DNA of 64,000 nucleotides from Cyanobium sp. CZS48M (GTDB taxonomy: Bacteria; Cyanobacteriota; Cyanobacteriia; PCC-6307; Cyanobiaceae), in assembly GCA_030373145.1 (NCBI GenBank), contig JAUCZK010000009.1, positions 24,579-88,578 on the forward strand. Reading direction: 5' to 3'. The notes beneath the pieces are model-generated. The model saw nothing but the letters and a program-made list of their open reading frames with translations. It did not search any database and was not told the DNA's origin. This document shows positions 45,062 to 53,613 of the stretch, piece by piece. The translations under genes and the position numbers were made by a program. Positions within the stretch are counted from its first letter, which is position 1; every line of letters starts with the position of its first letter.

Positions 45062-46480
45062 TCAGCGAGCCAGCAACAGCAGGTTGGTGAAGGTGAGTCC
45101 ATTCCAGAGGGCGTGGAGCCCCACGCAGGTGCTCAGCCGGCCACTGCTGAGGCGCAGCCAGCCCAGCCCCAGGCCCAGGGTGAACAGGGGGGGGAACTCC
45201 CCGAGGCTCAGGTGGGCCAGGCCGAAGACCGCACTGCTGATCACCACAGCGGGAACCGGACCGAGCTCACGGCCCACCACCGGCAGCAGCACCCCGCGGA
45301 AGATGGTCTCCTCAAACAGCGGGGCCAACACGATCGCCGTGAAGGCGAAACAGGCCAGGGTCAGGCCGTTTCCGCTGCGCAGCACCAGCTCCAGCAGGGG
45401 GTTGCTGCCGCCGACATCGCTCCAGACCAGCTGCTGCAGCCAGCCCACCAACGACACCAGGGGCAGCACGATCAGCAGAGTCTTCAGCGCCTTGCGCAGG
45501 GCTGATGCCAGGGGCCGCCAGCGGAACTGCAGCCAGCCCCCCTCCGGAGCCTCTCCTGCCGATCTCAGCAGCCCGTAGAGGATCAGCAGCGGCGCCGCCA
45601 TCAGGCCGAGGTACATGCTGAGCACCGTGACGCCGTCAGCGACGGGCGGCTGGATCGCCAGCGCCGTGAGGGCCGCCTGCAGCAGGGGGCTCAGCAGCAC
45701 CGGGGTGAGCACTTCGCCCAGCAGCACGAAACCGCCGGCGATCAGCAGCACCACATCGATCACCCCCAGGTCAGGGCCGACCAGGGCCGGCAGAGGGGCT
45801 TGCTGGCCTCGCCAGCGCCGCCAGCCCTCCCGCAGCAGCAGCAGCAGCCCGGCCAGCAGGGCCAGGGCGGGCAGCAGATTGATGCCCAGCAGCTGCAGCA
45901 GGGCTCGCCGCTCGGCGGCCGGCTGGGAGCAGTCGCTGGCCGACGACAGCAGCTGACAGCTGAGCCTGCGCACCAGCGGGTCTTCGAGCATCCCCTGGAT
46001 CTCGGCGAGCCTGCTGCCGCCCTTGGGCAGCAGCAGCAGCTGCTCGATCAGGGCCCGATCGTCGGCGCCAACCAACCGCTGCAATTGCAGCAGCAGGGGA
46101 CGGGCGGCAGCCGACTGCCCCTGGCGCAGCTGCAGCAGGGCCCGCTCCAGCAAGCTGATCCTGGCCTCCCGCTCACCGGCACTCCTGGCGGTCGTTGAGG
46201 CCGTGGTGCTGTCGCCTCCCTCCTTGGCCTGCTGATCCAGTTCCGCGAGCAGCAGGCCCTCCGGATCAGCTCCCACCAGCAGCGGCTGCAGGGAGGGTGG
46301 CACCACCGGGGCGGCCAGGGCACTGAGCTCCAGTTGGCGGCGGCCCAGATCATTGCCCACCGATGGGCGGTCCAGGCTCTCCAGCAGCCCGTTGAGCCAG
46401 AGCAACAGGCTCAGCACCAGGCTGACCATGGCCAGCCCCACTTTCAGCGACCCGGCCCGTCCTCGCCCAGCTGTTGCCAC
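45062..46480 (-). CDS. CPBP-family intramembrane metalloprotease
   Basis: A 472-residue protein. The first ~130 residues hold one membrane helix (MVSLVLSLLLWLNGLL) and a helical extracytoplasmic region; the rest is polytopic with the CPBP/Abi (Rce1-like) catalytic set EETIFRGVLL (motif 1), FGLAHLSLGEF (motif 2, His) and GLHALWNGLTF (motif 3, H-x3-N). Cyanobacterial relatives are numerous and their targets unknown. GTG 46480 is preferred over TTG 46495 because AGGAG precedes it by 5 nt. It is divergent from the phosphatase gene and probably leads an operon with the FtsL-like gene and ftsI. Confidence 0.88.
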   Translation of the reverse strand: MATAGRGRAGSLKVGLAMVSLVLSLLLWLNGLLESLDRPSVGNDLGRRQLELSALAAPVVPPSLQPLLVGADPEGLLLAELDQQAKEGGDSTTASTTARSAGEREARISLLERALLQLRQGQSAAARPLLLQLQRLVGADDRALIEQLLLLPKGGSRLAEIQGMLEDPLVRRLSCQLLSSASDCSQPAAERRALLQLLGINLLPALALLAGLLLLLREGWRRWRGQQAPLPALVGPDLGVIDVVLLIAGGFVLLGEVLTPVLLSPLLQAALTALAIQPPVADGVTVLSMYLGLMAAPLLILYGLLRSAGEAPEGGWLQFRWRPLASALRKALKTLLIVLPLVSLVGWLQQLVWSDVGGSNPLLELVLRSGNGLTLACFAFTAIVLAPLFEETIFRGVLLPVVGRELGPVPAVVISSAVFGLAHLSLGEFPPLFTLGLGLGWLRLSSGRLSTCVGLHALWNGLTFTNLLLLAR

Positions 46481-46584
46481 CCCGACTCCTCGCAATGGCC
46501 CGATTCTCCCCTGTGCCCGCAGAGCACTGGCGGCGGCGGATGGCCCTGCGTCGGGCTGGGTGTTGCTGGGCCGCCTCCCATACG

Positions 46585-47961
46585 ATGGCGGCGCTTCCGG
46601 TTTCCAGGCCCGTGCCCCTTCGGCTCCTGCTCGTCCGCCATGGACTCAGCAGCTTCAACACCGAGCGTCGCATTCAGGGCCGGGATGATCTCTCCTCGCT
46701 CACTGAGGAGGGTCAGAGCCAGGCCCGTCTCACCGGGGCAGCCCTCGCCGACCTGCGCCTCGATGCCGTCTACTGCTCGCCCCTGAGCCGGGCGGCCGCC
46801 ACCGCCGCCCGGCTGCTGGAGGCCCAGGGGGGCGGCCATCGCGCCCAGCTCGATGACGATCTGCTGGAGGTGGATCTGGCCCCCTGGTGCGGTCTGCTGG
46901 GCCCTGAGGTGAAAGAACGTTTCCCCGAGGACTATCGCCTCTGGAGGGAGGCTCCTGATCAGCTGGAACTGGAACGCCCGGATGGCAGCCGCTTCCGGCC
47001 GATCCCGGAGCTGATGGATCAGGCCCGCCGCTGGCTGGATCGCCTGGAGCGGGAGCACCTCGATCAGTCCGGAAATGGGTTGATCACGGTGCTGGCGGTG
47101 GCCCACAGCGCCATCCTGCGCTGCCTCGTGCTGCAGCTGCTGGGGCTCCCCGCCAGCCGCTTTCAGGGACTGCGTCTTGATAACGCCTCCCTTTCGGTGT
47201 TCAACCTGCAGCGTCAGGTGGGCGGCGGCGTGCAGGTGCAGATCGAATCGCTCAATGTCATCGCTCACCTCGGCGCTGGACTGCCGCCGAAGGGAGCAGG
47301 GGCGCGGCTGCTGCTGGTGCGCCACGGTGAAACCGACTGGAACCGCCAGGGCCGTTTCCAGGGGCAGATCGACATCCCCCTCAATGCCAATGGTCTGGCC
47401 CAGGCCCATTCAGCGGCCGACTTCCTCAGCGAGGTGCCGATCCAGAAGGCCTTCACCAGCTCGATGGCACGGCCCCGCCAGACCGCCGAAGCGATCCTCA
47501 CGGCCCACCCCGGGGTGAGGCTCAGCAGCCAGGAGGGCCTGGTGGAGATCGGCCATGGTCAGTGGGAGGGCTGCCTGGAGGAGGAGATTTCCCAGCAGTG
47601 GGGGGAGTTGCTGCAGCAGTGGAAAATTGCCCCTCACACCGTGCAGATGCCTGAAGGAGAAAACCTCCAGCAGGTCTGGGACCGCTCCTTGGCGTGCTGG
47701 CGTGCTCTGGCGGAGGGTCTGGAGCCGGTGGAGACCGCCCTGGTGGTGGCCCATGACGCCGTCAACAAGACGATCCTCTGTGCCCTCCTCGGCCTCACAC
47801 CGGCCGACATCTGGATGGTCAAGCAGGGCAATGGTGGCGTGAGTGTGATCGACTGGCCGGCGCCGGAGAGTGCCGATCGCGGCCTGCCGGTGGTGACCTG
47901 CCTCAACCTCACCACCCACCTGGGTGGCGTGATCGACCGCACCGCCGCCGGCGCCCTCTGA
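46585..47961 (+). CDS. tandem histidine-phosphatase (phosphoglycerate mutase-like) protein
   Basis: A 458-residue protein with two copies of the histidine-phosphatase fold. Copy 1 begins LLLVRHGLSSFN (His19) and copy 2 LLLVRHGETDWNRQG (His247); each has the second catalytic His in a VVAHS/VVAHD-type segment (LAVAHSAILR, VVAHDAVNK). Similar double-domain proteins in cyanobacteria are annotated as phosphoglycerate mutase or phosphoserine phosphatase (PspA-type). Which phosphoester is the substrate cannot be told. ATG 46585 is chosen because the phosphatase domain follows at once; longer frames upstream overlap the divergent protease gene. Its TGA overlaps the next ATG (TGATG). Confidence 0.88.
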   Translation: MAALPVSRPVPLRLLLVRHGLSSFNTERRIQGRDDLSSLTEEGQSQARLTGAALADLRLDAVYCSPLSRAAATAARLLEAQGGGHRAQLDDDLLEVDLAPWCGLLGPEVKERFPEDYRLWREAPDQLELERPDGSRFRPIPELMDQARRWLDRLEREHLDQSGNGLITVLAVAHSAILRCLVLQLLGLPASRFQGLRLDNASLSVFNLQRQVGGGVQVQIESLNVIAHLGAGLPPKGAGARLLLVRHGETDWNRQGRFQGQIDIPLNANGLAQAHSAADFLSEVPIQKAFTSSMARPRQTAEAILTAHPGVRLSSQEGLVEIGHGQWEGCLEEEISQQWGELLQQWKIAPHTVQMPEGENLQQVWDRSLACWRALAEGLEPVETALVVAHDAVNKTILCALLGLTPADIWMVKQGNGGVSVIDWPAPESADRGLPVVTCLNLTTHLGGVIDRTAAGAL

Positions 47962-49244
47962 TGACGGCCCCGTTGCAGCAGGGTGGCCAGCTGCTCAACG
48001 ATGTTCAGCTGCTGCAGGGCCCCCGCCAGCCGCTGCTGCGCACGGATGTGCTGCTGGAGCAGGGCGTGATCACGGCCATTGGAGCCAGCGCCTGGGAGGG
48101 GGCGGCGCGCCTGGGCCTGGCCCCCCTGGCTGCGGGCTCCTGGCTGCTGGCCCCGGCGCTGGTGGATCCCCACAGCGTTCTGGAGGAGCCTGAGGACGGC
48201 CGCGCTGAAACCCTCGAGAGCCTGGTGCGCTCAGCCGCAGCGGCCGGCTACGGCACCGTGGCGCTGCTGCCGCGGGCCCGCAACTGGCGCGATCGCCCTG
48301 AATGCCTGCGCCTGGCGGCGGTGCCCCCCTTCGAGCTACCCCTGTGGGGCGGCTTCAGCCTCGGCGGCCGCGGCGACGATCTCTCGGCCCATGCCGACCT
48401 GCTGGCCGCCGGTGCCCTCGGCCTGGCGGAGGAGGGGGAGCTGCCGCCGTTGCCGCTGCTGGAGCGGGGGTTGAGCATCGGTGAATGCGGGGATCGCCCT
48501 GTGCTGCTGGCCCCCCGCAACGCCAGCCTGGATCACGGCGGCTTCGTGCGCGAGGGGGTGGAGGCCCTGCGGGCCGGTTGGCCCCTGGATCCACCCCTGA
48601 GCGAAACCATCCCGCTGCAGAACCTGCTGGCCCTGGCGGCCTGCCTGCCCCGGGTGAACCTTTGCCTGGCGAATCTCTCCACCGCCGCGGGTGTGAAGCT
48701 GCTGCGGGCGGCCGATCCGGCGCCGATGGCCACGGTCTGCTGGTGGCATCTGGTGGCCGACAGCGGCAGCCTCGATCCGGTGGCTGAAGGCTGGCGGCTG
48801 GTGCCTTCCCTGGGCACCCCCGAGGATCGCCGCGCCCTGGTGGCGGCCCTGGCCGACGGGGTGATCAGCGCCGTGGCGGTGCACCATCAGCCCCTCGATC
48901 CTGAAGAACAGTTGCTGCCCCTGGATCAGCGACGGCCTGGCCTGGCGGGGCACCGCTACGTGCTGCCGCTGCTCTGGCAGCAACTGGTGCGCGACCAGGG
49001 CTGGAGCCCCACGGCGCTCTGGCAGGCCCTCTGCTGGGGCCCGGCCCAGCTGTTGGATCTCCAGGCGCCCGAGCTCCGGATCGGCTCCAGGCGCTGGCTG
49101 CTGTTCGACCCCGAGATGGAGTGGATCCCCAGCGCCGATGCCTACGCCTCCCGTGCCGCCAACCAGCCCCTGGGGGGCGAGCAGCTCAGGGGGCGGGTGC
49201 TGGCGACGGGGCTGTTGCCGGAACTTTGGCTGGGGCCCCGCTGA
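47961..49244 (+). CDS. dihydroorotase-like amidohydrolase lacking metal ligands
   Basis: A 427-residue member of the type I dihydroorotase family by overall pattern (N-terminal LLRTDVLLEQGVITAIG, LAPALVDPHS, ETLESLVRSAAAAGYGT, LSETIPLQNLLALAA). The key residues are missing: the DPHVHLR metal site reads DPHSVLE (Asp69-Pro70-His71-Ser72-Val73), and the catalytic TDHAPH reads VHHQPL. It is therefore very unlikely to be a dihydroorotase, and a true pyrC is at 8526-9596. Inactive dihydroorotase homologues act elsewhere as partners of aspartate transcarbamoylase; whether this one does is inference. Its ATG overlaps the phosphatase stop, and its last 59 bp overlap the end of lepB on the other strand. 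Confidence 0.85.
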   Translation: MTAPLQQGGQLLNDVQLLQGPRQPLLRTDVLLEQGVITAIGASAWEGAARLGLAPLAAGSWLLAPALVDPHSVLEEPEDGRAETLESLVRSAAAAGYGTVALLPRARNWRDRPECLRLAAVPPFELPLWGGFSLGGRGDDLSAHADLLAAGALGLAEEGELPPLPLLERGLSIGECGDRPVLLAPRNASLDHGGFVREGVEALRAGWPLDPPLSETIPLQNLLALAACLPRVNLCLANLSTAAGVKLLRAADPAPMATVCWWHLVADSGSLDPVAEGWRLVPSLGTPEDRRALVAALADGVISAVAVHHQPLDPEEQLLPLDQRRPGLAGHRYVLPLLWQQLVRDQGWSPTALWQALCWGPAQLLDLQAPELRIGSRRWLLFDPEMEWIPSADAYASRAANQPLGGEQLRGRVLATGLLPELWLGPR

Positions 49245-50016
49245 GGGGGTCTGGATCTCCCAGCGGGCCGGTGCGGTTCAGGGGCCAGAAGCGGTAGAAG
49301 GCCCGGCCGATGATCTCGCTGCGGGGCAGGAAGGGACCACCGGGCCAGAAGCGGCCGTCCCAGCTGTTGGCGCGGTTGTCGCCAAGGGCCAGCACCGCCT
49401 CGGGTGGCACCACGGTGTCGAGGGTGCGGCAGGGGCCGATGCCCTGGCTGTCGACAGGGCAGAAATTCTGGACGTAGGGCTCGCTGATGGCCTTGCCGTT
49501 GATGCTGACGTGCCCGCGGGGGTCCACCACCACCCGGTCGCCGGGGACCGCCACCACCCGTTTGATGTAGGCATCGCAGGCGGGCTCCTGCAGCCCAGGG
49601 ATTGAGCCGATCACCGGAAGGTTCACCAGCAGGCAGCCCAGGGGGTTGGCTCTGCGATTGGCCTGCAGAGCTGGATCGAAGTGGAAGGGGGAGTGGAAGA
49701 CCACGATTTCTCCCCGCCGGGGGGCGCGGCTGCGGAGGCTGATCTTCTCCACCAGCAGCCGGTCCTGGATCTGCAGGCCGGGCAACATCGAGCCCGAGGG
49801 GATGAAGCGAGCCTCCAGCAGAAACTGACGGATGCCCAGGGCCACCCCCAGGGTGAGCAGCACGCTGCGCCAGAAGGCCCAGGAACTCTCCTGTCCCTGG
49901 CTGGAGAGATCCTGCGGCTGGGGCCCCTTCTCCGGAGCGGGATCAGGAGCCCCCGCTGGCGTGGTCGGTGTTGGGGAGTCCTCGGCGCTCAATGCACACC
50001 TGCTGGAGCCGGTCAC
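49186..50016 (-). CDS. lepB: signal peptidase I
   Basis: About 276 residues. After a Pro/Ser-rich cytoplasmic N-terminus and one membrane helix (FWRSVLLTLGVALGIRQFLL) comes the catalytic core: Ser in FIPSGSMLPGLQ (Ser76), the general-base Lys in YIKRVVAVPGDRV, and the late box LALGDNRANSWDGRFWP. It cleaves secretory and thylakoid-targeting signal peptides. The start is unsure: GTG 50016 is used; an ATG at 50079 would add 21 residues and overlap the divergent gene's ATG at 50078. The C-terminus has a Pro/Ala tail running 59 bp into the end of the dihydroorotase-like gene. Confidence 0.94.
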   Translation of the reverse strand: MTGSSRCALSAEDSPTPTTPAGAPDPAPEKGPQPQDLSSQGQESSWAFWRSVLLTLGVALGIRQFLLEARFIPSGSMLPGLQIQDRLLVEKISLRSRAPRRGEIVVFHSPFHFDPALQANRRANPLGCLLVNLPVIGSIPGLQEPACDAYIKRVVAVPGDRVVVDPRGHVSINGKAISEPYVQNFCPVDSQGIGPCRTLDTVVPPEAVLALGDNRANSWDGRFWPGGPFLPRSEIIGRAFYRFWPLNRTGPLGDPDPLSGAPAKVPATAPSPAPAP

Positions 50017-50077
50017 CTTAGGGCTCTGGAGCGGAGGGAACCCCCTGCCTACCCTGGGGCGATCAACGCTGTTCTCC

Positions 50078-51592
50078 ATGGTCCGGCCGCGCTGGCATCT
50101 GAGGTCCTCGGCCGACGGGTACCGCCTCGGGCATCGCTGGGATCAGTTCGTCGCCCTCTGGGCCAGCTTCAACCTGCTCTGGGTCTGCTTCGACATCACC
50201 TACGTGCCCCTGCGCACGTTCTGGCTGCAGCGCAACCTCTATCCACTGCCCTCGGCGCCGCTGGTGCTGCGTCTCGGCTTCCTACCCGACATCACGCCGT
50301 ACTACGACCGGGTCAAGGGAATCGAGGCCCACCGCGAGACCCAGGCCTACCTGGAGGCCTTCGATCAGATGGACCGCGCCCTGCTGGCGGGATCCACAGC
50401 CAGTGACCTGCGCCAACGTCAGGTGGCGCTCACCGATCAGATGATCGATGACAACCCTTTTCTGGCCTCGGGTGGCTCCGGCACGCTGGAGAAGATCAAG
50501 AACCGGCTGCGCGAGCGCGCCGACCAGGATTCGGCCAAACAGTCCGTTCAACAGCTCCTGGGCGACGACTGGTTGCGCCGCCAGCCCTGGAGCGAGGAGC
50601 GCCGCTTCTGGCAGCAGCAGCTGCTGCCTCTGGTGGCCACCAACTACTGGCGCTCGATCGATGAGAACGGCCGTCCCACCGACCATTTCTGGCGCTTTGA
50701 TCTGCTCCTGTTCCAAAGCGTTTTCCTGGTGGACATCCTGCTGCGGGCGGCACGGCTGCGCCGCCGCCTGCCGGGCCTGAGCTGGGGGGATGCCCTGCTG
50801 CGCCGCTGGACCGATCTGCCCCTGCTGATGCCGTTCTGGCGCTTGCTGCGCCTGATCCCTGTGGTGGAGAGGCTTCAGACCAGTGGCCTGGTGAACATGG
50901 AGCCCCTGCGAGCCGTGATCAGCCGGGCTGTGGTGGCCCTCCTGGCGGTGGAGCTGTTCGAGGTGCTGGCCCTGCAGCTCATGGACGGGGCCCAGGGGTT
51001 GATCCGCTCGCCCCAGTGGTCCCAGCGGATTCGCCGCTTGCGCAGCCATCAGAGCGTCTCGATCAACGACGAGCAGGAGCTGGTGGAGCTGCTGCGGATC
51101 TGGGGTCCACTGCTGCTCAGTGATGTCGGTCCTCGGCTGGCGCCCCAGCTGCAGGCCGTCCTGGCTCATGCCCTGCAGCAATCGCTCCAGTCGATGGCGG
51201 TGCCGCCGGGGCTGCGCCAGTTGCAACTGCTGCTGCAGGTGGAGCAGCAACTGACCCAGCAACTGGCCGCCGGCATGGTGGAGAGCATGATGGAGCTCTC
51301 GCGAGGCGCCGGCTCCAGGCTGAAGCGAAAGGACAATCGCCAGATCGACCTGTTGCGCGACTGCGTCGATCGCTTCTGGGACGAGCTAGCTGAAGCCCTT
51401 GAACGTGGTCCGGTGCTGGAGCGCAGCCAGCAGCTGATCTGCGCCCTGTTGGAGGAACTCAAGCTCACCTACCTGGCCCAGATCAACCGCACAGGCATCG
51501 ATGCCCTGATCCGGGAGCTGGATCAGCTCACGGTGCCGCCGGCAGCAGAGGCTTCAGGGCCTGCCGCCACGCCTCCGGATCAAAGCCCGTGA
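50078..51592 (+). CDS. conserved-type membrane protein of unknown function
   Basis: A 504-residue protein that I cannot assign. It has an N-terminal hydrophobic segment (FVALWASFNLLWVCFDITYV, ~residues 24-43), a helical soluble stretch, a second membrane helix (LLLFQSVFLVDILLRAARLR, ~211-230), an Arg-rich amphipathic segment, a third hydrophobic helix (VISRAVVALLAVELFEVLAL, ~285-310) and a long Gln/Leu-rich helical C-terminus with coiled-coil character (~345-490). The alternation of Arg and hydrophobic residues after helix 2 loosely recalls a voltage-sensor S4 helix, but no pore motif is seen. Its last 65 bp overlap the arsC-like gene on the other strand. Confidence 0.75.
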   Translation: MVRPRWHLRSSADGYRLGHRWDQFVALWASFNLLWVCFDITYVPLRTFWLQRNLYPLPSAPLVLRLGFLPDITPYYDRVKGIEAHRETQAYLEAFDQMDRALLAGSTASDLRQRQVALTDQMIDDNPFLASGGSGTLEKIKNRLRERADQDSAKQSVQQLLGDDWLRRQPWSEERRFWQQQLLPLVATNYWRSIDENGRPTDHFWRFDLLLFQSVFLVDILLRAARLRRRLPGLSWGDALLRRWTDLPLLMPFWRLLRLIPVVERLQTSGLVNMEPLRAVISRAVVALLAVELFEVLALQLMDGAQGLIRSPQWSQRIRRLRSHQSVSINDEQELVELLRIWGPLLLSDVGPRLAPQLQAVLAHALQQSLQSMAVPPGLRQLQLLLQVEQQLTQQLAAGMVESMMELSRGAGSRLKRKDNRQIDLLRDCVDRFWDELAEALERGPVLERSQQLICALLEELKLTYLAQINRTGIDALIRELDQLTVPPAAEASGPAATPPDQSP

Positions 51593-51929
51593 GCAGCGCC
51601 ACGCCCTCAGCCAGCAGCAGGGGTCGGCGGATCAGGCGACCATCGGCGGCCAGGGCCGTAATCGCCTCAGCTGCAGACATGGCCTTCACCTGAGCCGCAC
51701 CGAGGGCGCGGTAGCTGGCCCCACTGGTGTTGAACAGCCGCCTGGGATTCACCAGGCTGGCCCAGACCTGCTCCAGCTGTTCGCGGGATGGGGGTGACAC
51801 GGTGATGTCAACGAGATCCACCTCCAGACCCTCTGCAGCCAGCCACTGGAGGGCGCGGCGACAGGTGGAGCACTTCGCGTAGCTGTAAAGGAGCGGTCGA
51901 CCTCCGGCGGAGGCGCCGGCCGGGCTCAC
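51528..51929 (-). CDS. ArsC/Spx-family thioredoxin-fold protein
   Basis: A 133-residue protein of the ArsC/Spx/YffB family. The N-terminal YAKCSTCRRALQWL holds a CxxC pair, followed by DLVDITVSPPSREQL, NPRRLFNTSGASYRAL and RPLLLAEGVALLTGFDPEAW, the typical order. Family members include glutathione-dependent arsenate reductases and the redox transcription factor Spx; the sequence does not settle which applies here. No arsenic genes lie nearby. It starts with GTG overlapping the ferredoxin stop (GTGA), so the two are coupled, and its C-terminus overlaps the end of the membrane-protein gene. Confidence 0.87.
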   Translation of the reverse strand: MSPAGASAGGRPLLYSYAKCSTCRRALQWLAAEGLEVDLVDITVSPPSREQLEQVWASLVNPRRLFNTSGASYRALGAAQVKAMSAAEAITALAADGRLIRRPLLLAEGVALLTGFDPEAWRQALKPLLPAAP

Positions 51930-52297
51930 TTCCGGCCGATCAGCGATTTCAGGGCACCCACCAGGCTGTTGGAGCCCTTGCCCACGGCGGCGTCAGGCCG
52001 GGTGCGAATGGTGACGTCGCCGTTGACGCTGGTGCGGCAGCTGAGGCGGAAGTTGGCGGGGCGATCCGAAAGGTAGACCTGCTCGACATCGCTGCGGGGC
52101 GAGAGGTTCTGGGCACCTTCGAGCACTTCGACAACACAGGTACCGCACTGGCCCAGGCCGCCGCAATTGTTGAAGTTGTTCAGACCCTTGTAGGGATTGA
52201 TGCCGGCATCCAGAGCGGCCTGGCGAAGGTTGGCCCCCTCGATGCAACCAACCTTCTGGTCTTCATTATCGAAGCGGATGGTGGGCACGGGTCGCAT
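51926..52297 (-). CDS. [2Fe-2S] ferredoxin
   Basis: A 123-residue ferredoxin with the cluster ligands in NNCGGLGQCGTCVVEV (three Cys) and RLSCRTSVNGD (fourth Cys). The spacing C-x5-C-x2-C-xn-C is that of plant/adrenodoxin-type folds. The N-terminal IRFDNEDQKVGCIEGANLRQ and the basic C-terminal extension distinguish it from photosynthetic PetF. It likely carries electrons in a specialised, not linear photosynthetic, pathway. It is first in a two-gene operon with the ArsC-like gene and is divergent from the methyltransferase gene, with 120 bp between. Confidence 0.92.
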   Translation of the reverse strand: MRPVPTIRFDNEDQKVGCIEGANLRQAALDAGINPYKGLNNFNNCGGLGQCGTCVVEVLEGAQNLSPRSDVEQVYLSDRPANFRLSCRTSVNGDVTIRTRPDAAVGKGSNSLVGALKSLIGRK

Positions 52298-52417
52298 CGG
52301 CTACTGACGCAGACCAACTTACCTGGCTGAGGGTCGTGGCTTTCCAGCCCTGCAACGGTTGTTGGTCCGGCCGCTGGACCGCCGCTGCCTACGATCCCAA
52401 GGAGCGCGCACAGGGCC

Positions 52418-53101
52418 ATGGCTGCAGCGAACAGCTCCGAACTCTCCGGCTACGACCTGGTGGTGCAGGGGCTGATCCCCGGCTACGCCAGCCTTGCCCG
52501 CCTGGGGGTCGCCCTGCTGGCGGCCTCACCCCTGGCCGGCAAGGCCGGCGCCCAGGTGCTGGTGGCCGGCTGCGGCACCGGAGCCGAGCTGGTGGAGGCC
52601 CTGGCCCAGCGCCCCGACTGGCGGCTGAGCGCGATCGATCCCTCCGAGGCGATGCTCAAGGCCGCCCAGCAGCGCCTCGGTGAGGCGGCCACTGGCCTGA
52701 GCTGGCGGCAAAGCACGGTGGAGGATCTGGACCCCGGAGCCAGCTTCGATGGAGCGCTCTCGGTGCTGGTGCTGCAGTCCCTCCCCGATGACGGCAGCAA
52801 ACTGGCTTTTCTTTCCGCCCTGGCCCGCTGCCTCCGGCCTGGGGGCCAACTGGTGCTGGTGGATCTGATGCGCCCGGCCCTGCCTCTGCTGGAGGAGCAG
52901 ATGGCGGAGGCCTGGGTCGGGTTCCAGAGGGCCTCGCGGCTGGAAGCACCGCTTGAGCTGCTGGAGCCCCTCACCCACGGCACCCATCCCGTGGGTCTGG
53001 CGCGGCTCACGGCGCTGGTGAACGCAGCGGGCTTCGGCGATCCGGCGCGGGTGTTCCAGGCCCTGGATTACGAGGGCTTTCTGCTGCAGCGCGCCTCCTG
53101 A
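52418..53101 (+). CDS. class I SAM-dependent methyltransferase
   Basis: A 227-residue Rossmann-fold methyltransferase: motif I VLVAGCGTGAELVEAL (~residues 48-63), the acidic end of beta-2 in LSAIDPSEAMLKAA, motif II-like FDGALSVLVLQSL, and LRPGGQLVLVDL. The N-terminal GYDLVVQGLIPGYASL resembles small-molecule methyltransferases acting on lipid or quinone-like substrates, but no specific acceptor can be named. Its last 34 bp overlap the end of ppa on the opposite strand. Confidence 0.88.
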   Translation: MAAANSSELSGYDLVVQGLIPGYASLARLGVALLAASPLAGKAGAQVLVAGCGTGAELVEALAQRPDWRLSAIDPSEAMLKAAQQRLGEAATGLSWRQSTVEDLDPGASFDGALSVLVLQSLPDDGSKLAFLSALARCLRPGGQLVLVDLMRPALPLLEEQMAEAWVGFQRASRLEAPLELLEPLTHGTHPVGLARLTALVNAAGFGDPARVFQALDYEGFLLQRAS

Positions 53102-53613
53102 TCGGCTCGGGCCGCCTGAATGCAACGCTCCAGCAGGGCAGGCACCGCAGCGGCGTCCTGCCAGCCGATGATCTCCACCGCTCGCCCCTCCAGGTTTTTG
53201 TAGGTGCGAAAGAACTCAGCCACATCTTCCAGCTGATTGGACGCGATCTGGCGAATGCTGCGCAGTCCGCTCTTACCGCCATCGGCCTCGGGCACGCACA
53301 GCAGCTTGCTGTCATGGGCGCCGCAGTCGATCATGTCGAGGAAGCCGATCGGTCGGGCGCTGATCAGGCAGCCGGCGAAGGTGGGCTCCTCCATGATCAC
53401 CATGGCATCGAGGGGAGCGCCGTCCTCGGCGAGGGTGTTGGGAATGAAGCCGTAGTCGAACGGGTAGCGGACCGAAGAAAGCAGCACCCGATCGAGGGCC
53501 ATCAATCCGGCAGCACTGTTGTATTCGTACTTGTTACGGCTACCGGCGGGGATTTCCACCACCAGATTCACCAATCCCTGGGATGGCGAAGCGGCCAGGC
53601 TGCTGATGTCCAC
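53068..53613 (-). CDS. ppa: family I inorganic pyrophosphatase with altered active site
   Basis: A 181-residue protein of the soluble family I pyrophosphatases: VEIPAGSRNKYEYN, YPFDYGFIPNTLAEDG, the DMIDCGAHDSK segment and EFFRTYKNLEGR. By alignment with the E. coli enzyme, Asp65, Asp70, Asp97, Asp102 and Lys104 are kept, but Asp67 is Ala (EDGAPLD instead of xDGDPxD), Glu98 is Cys and Glu101 is His. Asp67 is a metal/water ligand, so activity may be reduced or lost; marine picocyanobacterial homologues have been reported with similar active-site changes, as I recall. GTG 53613 gives the family N-terminus (MDISSLAASPSQGLVNLVVE). The end overlaps the methyltransferase gene. Confidence 0.92.
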   Translation of the reverse strand: MDISSLAASPSQGLVNLVVEIPAGSRNKYEYNSAAGLMALDRVLLSSVRYPFDYGFIPNTLAEDGAPLDAMVIMEEPTFAGCLISARPIGFLDMIDCGAHDSKLLCVPEADGGKSGLRSIRQIASNQLEDVAEFFRTYKNLEGRAVEIIGWQDAAAVPALLERCIQAARADQEARCSRKPS

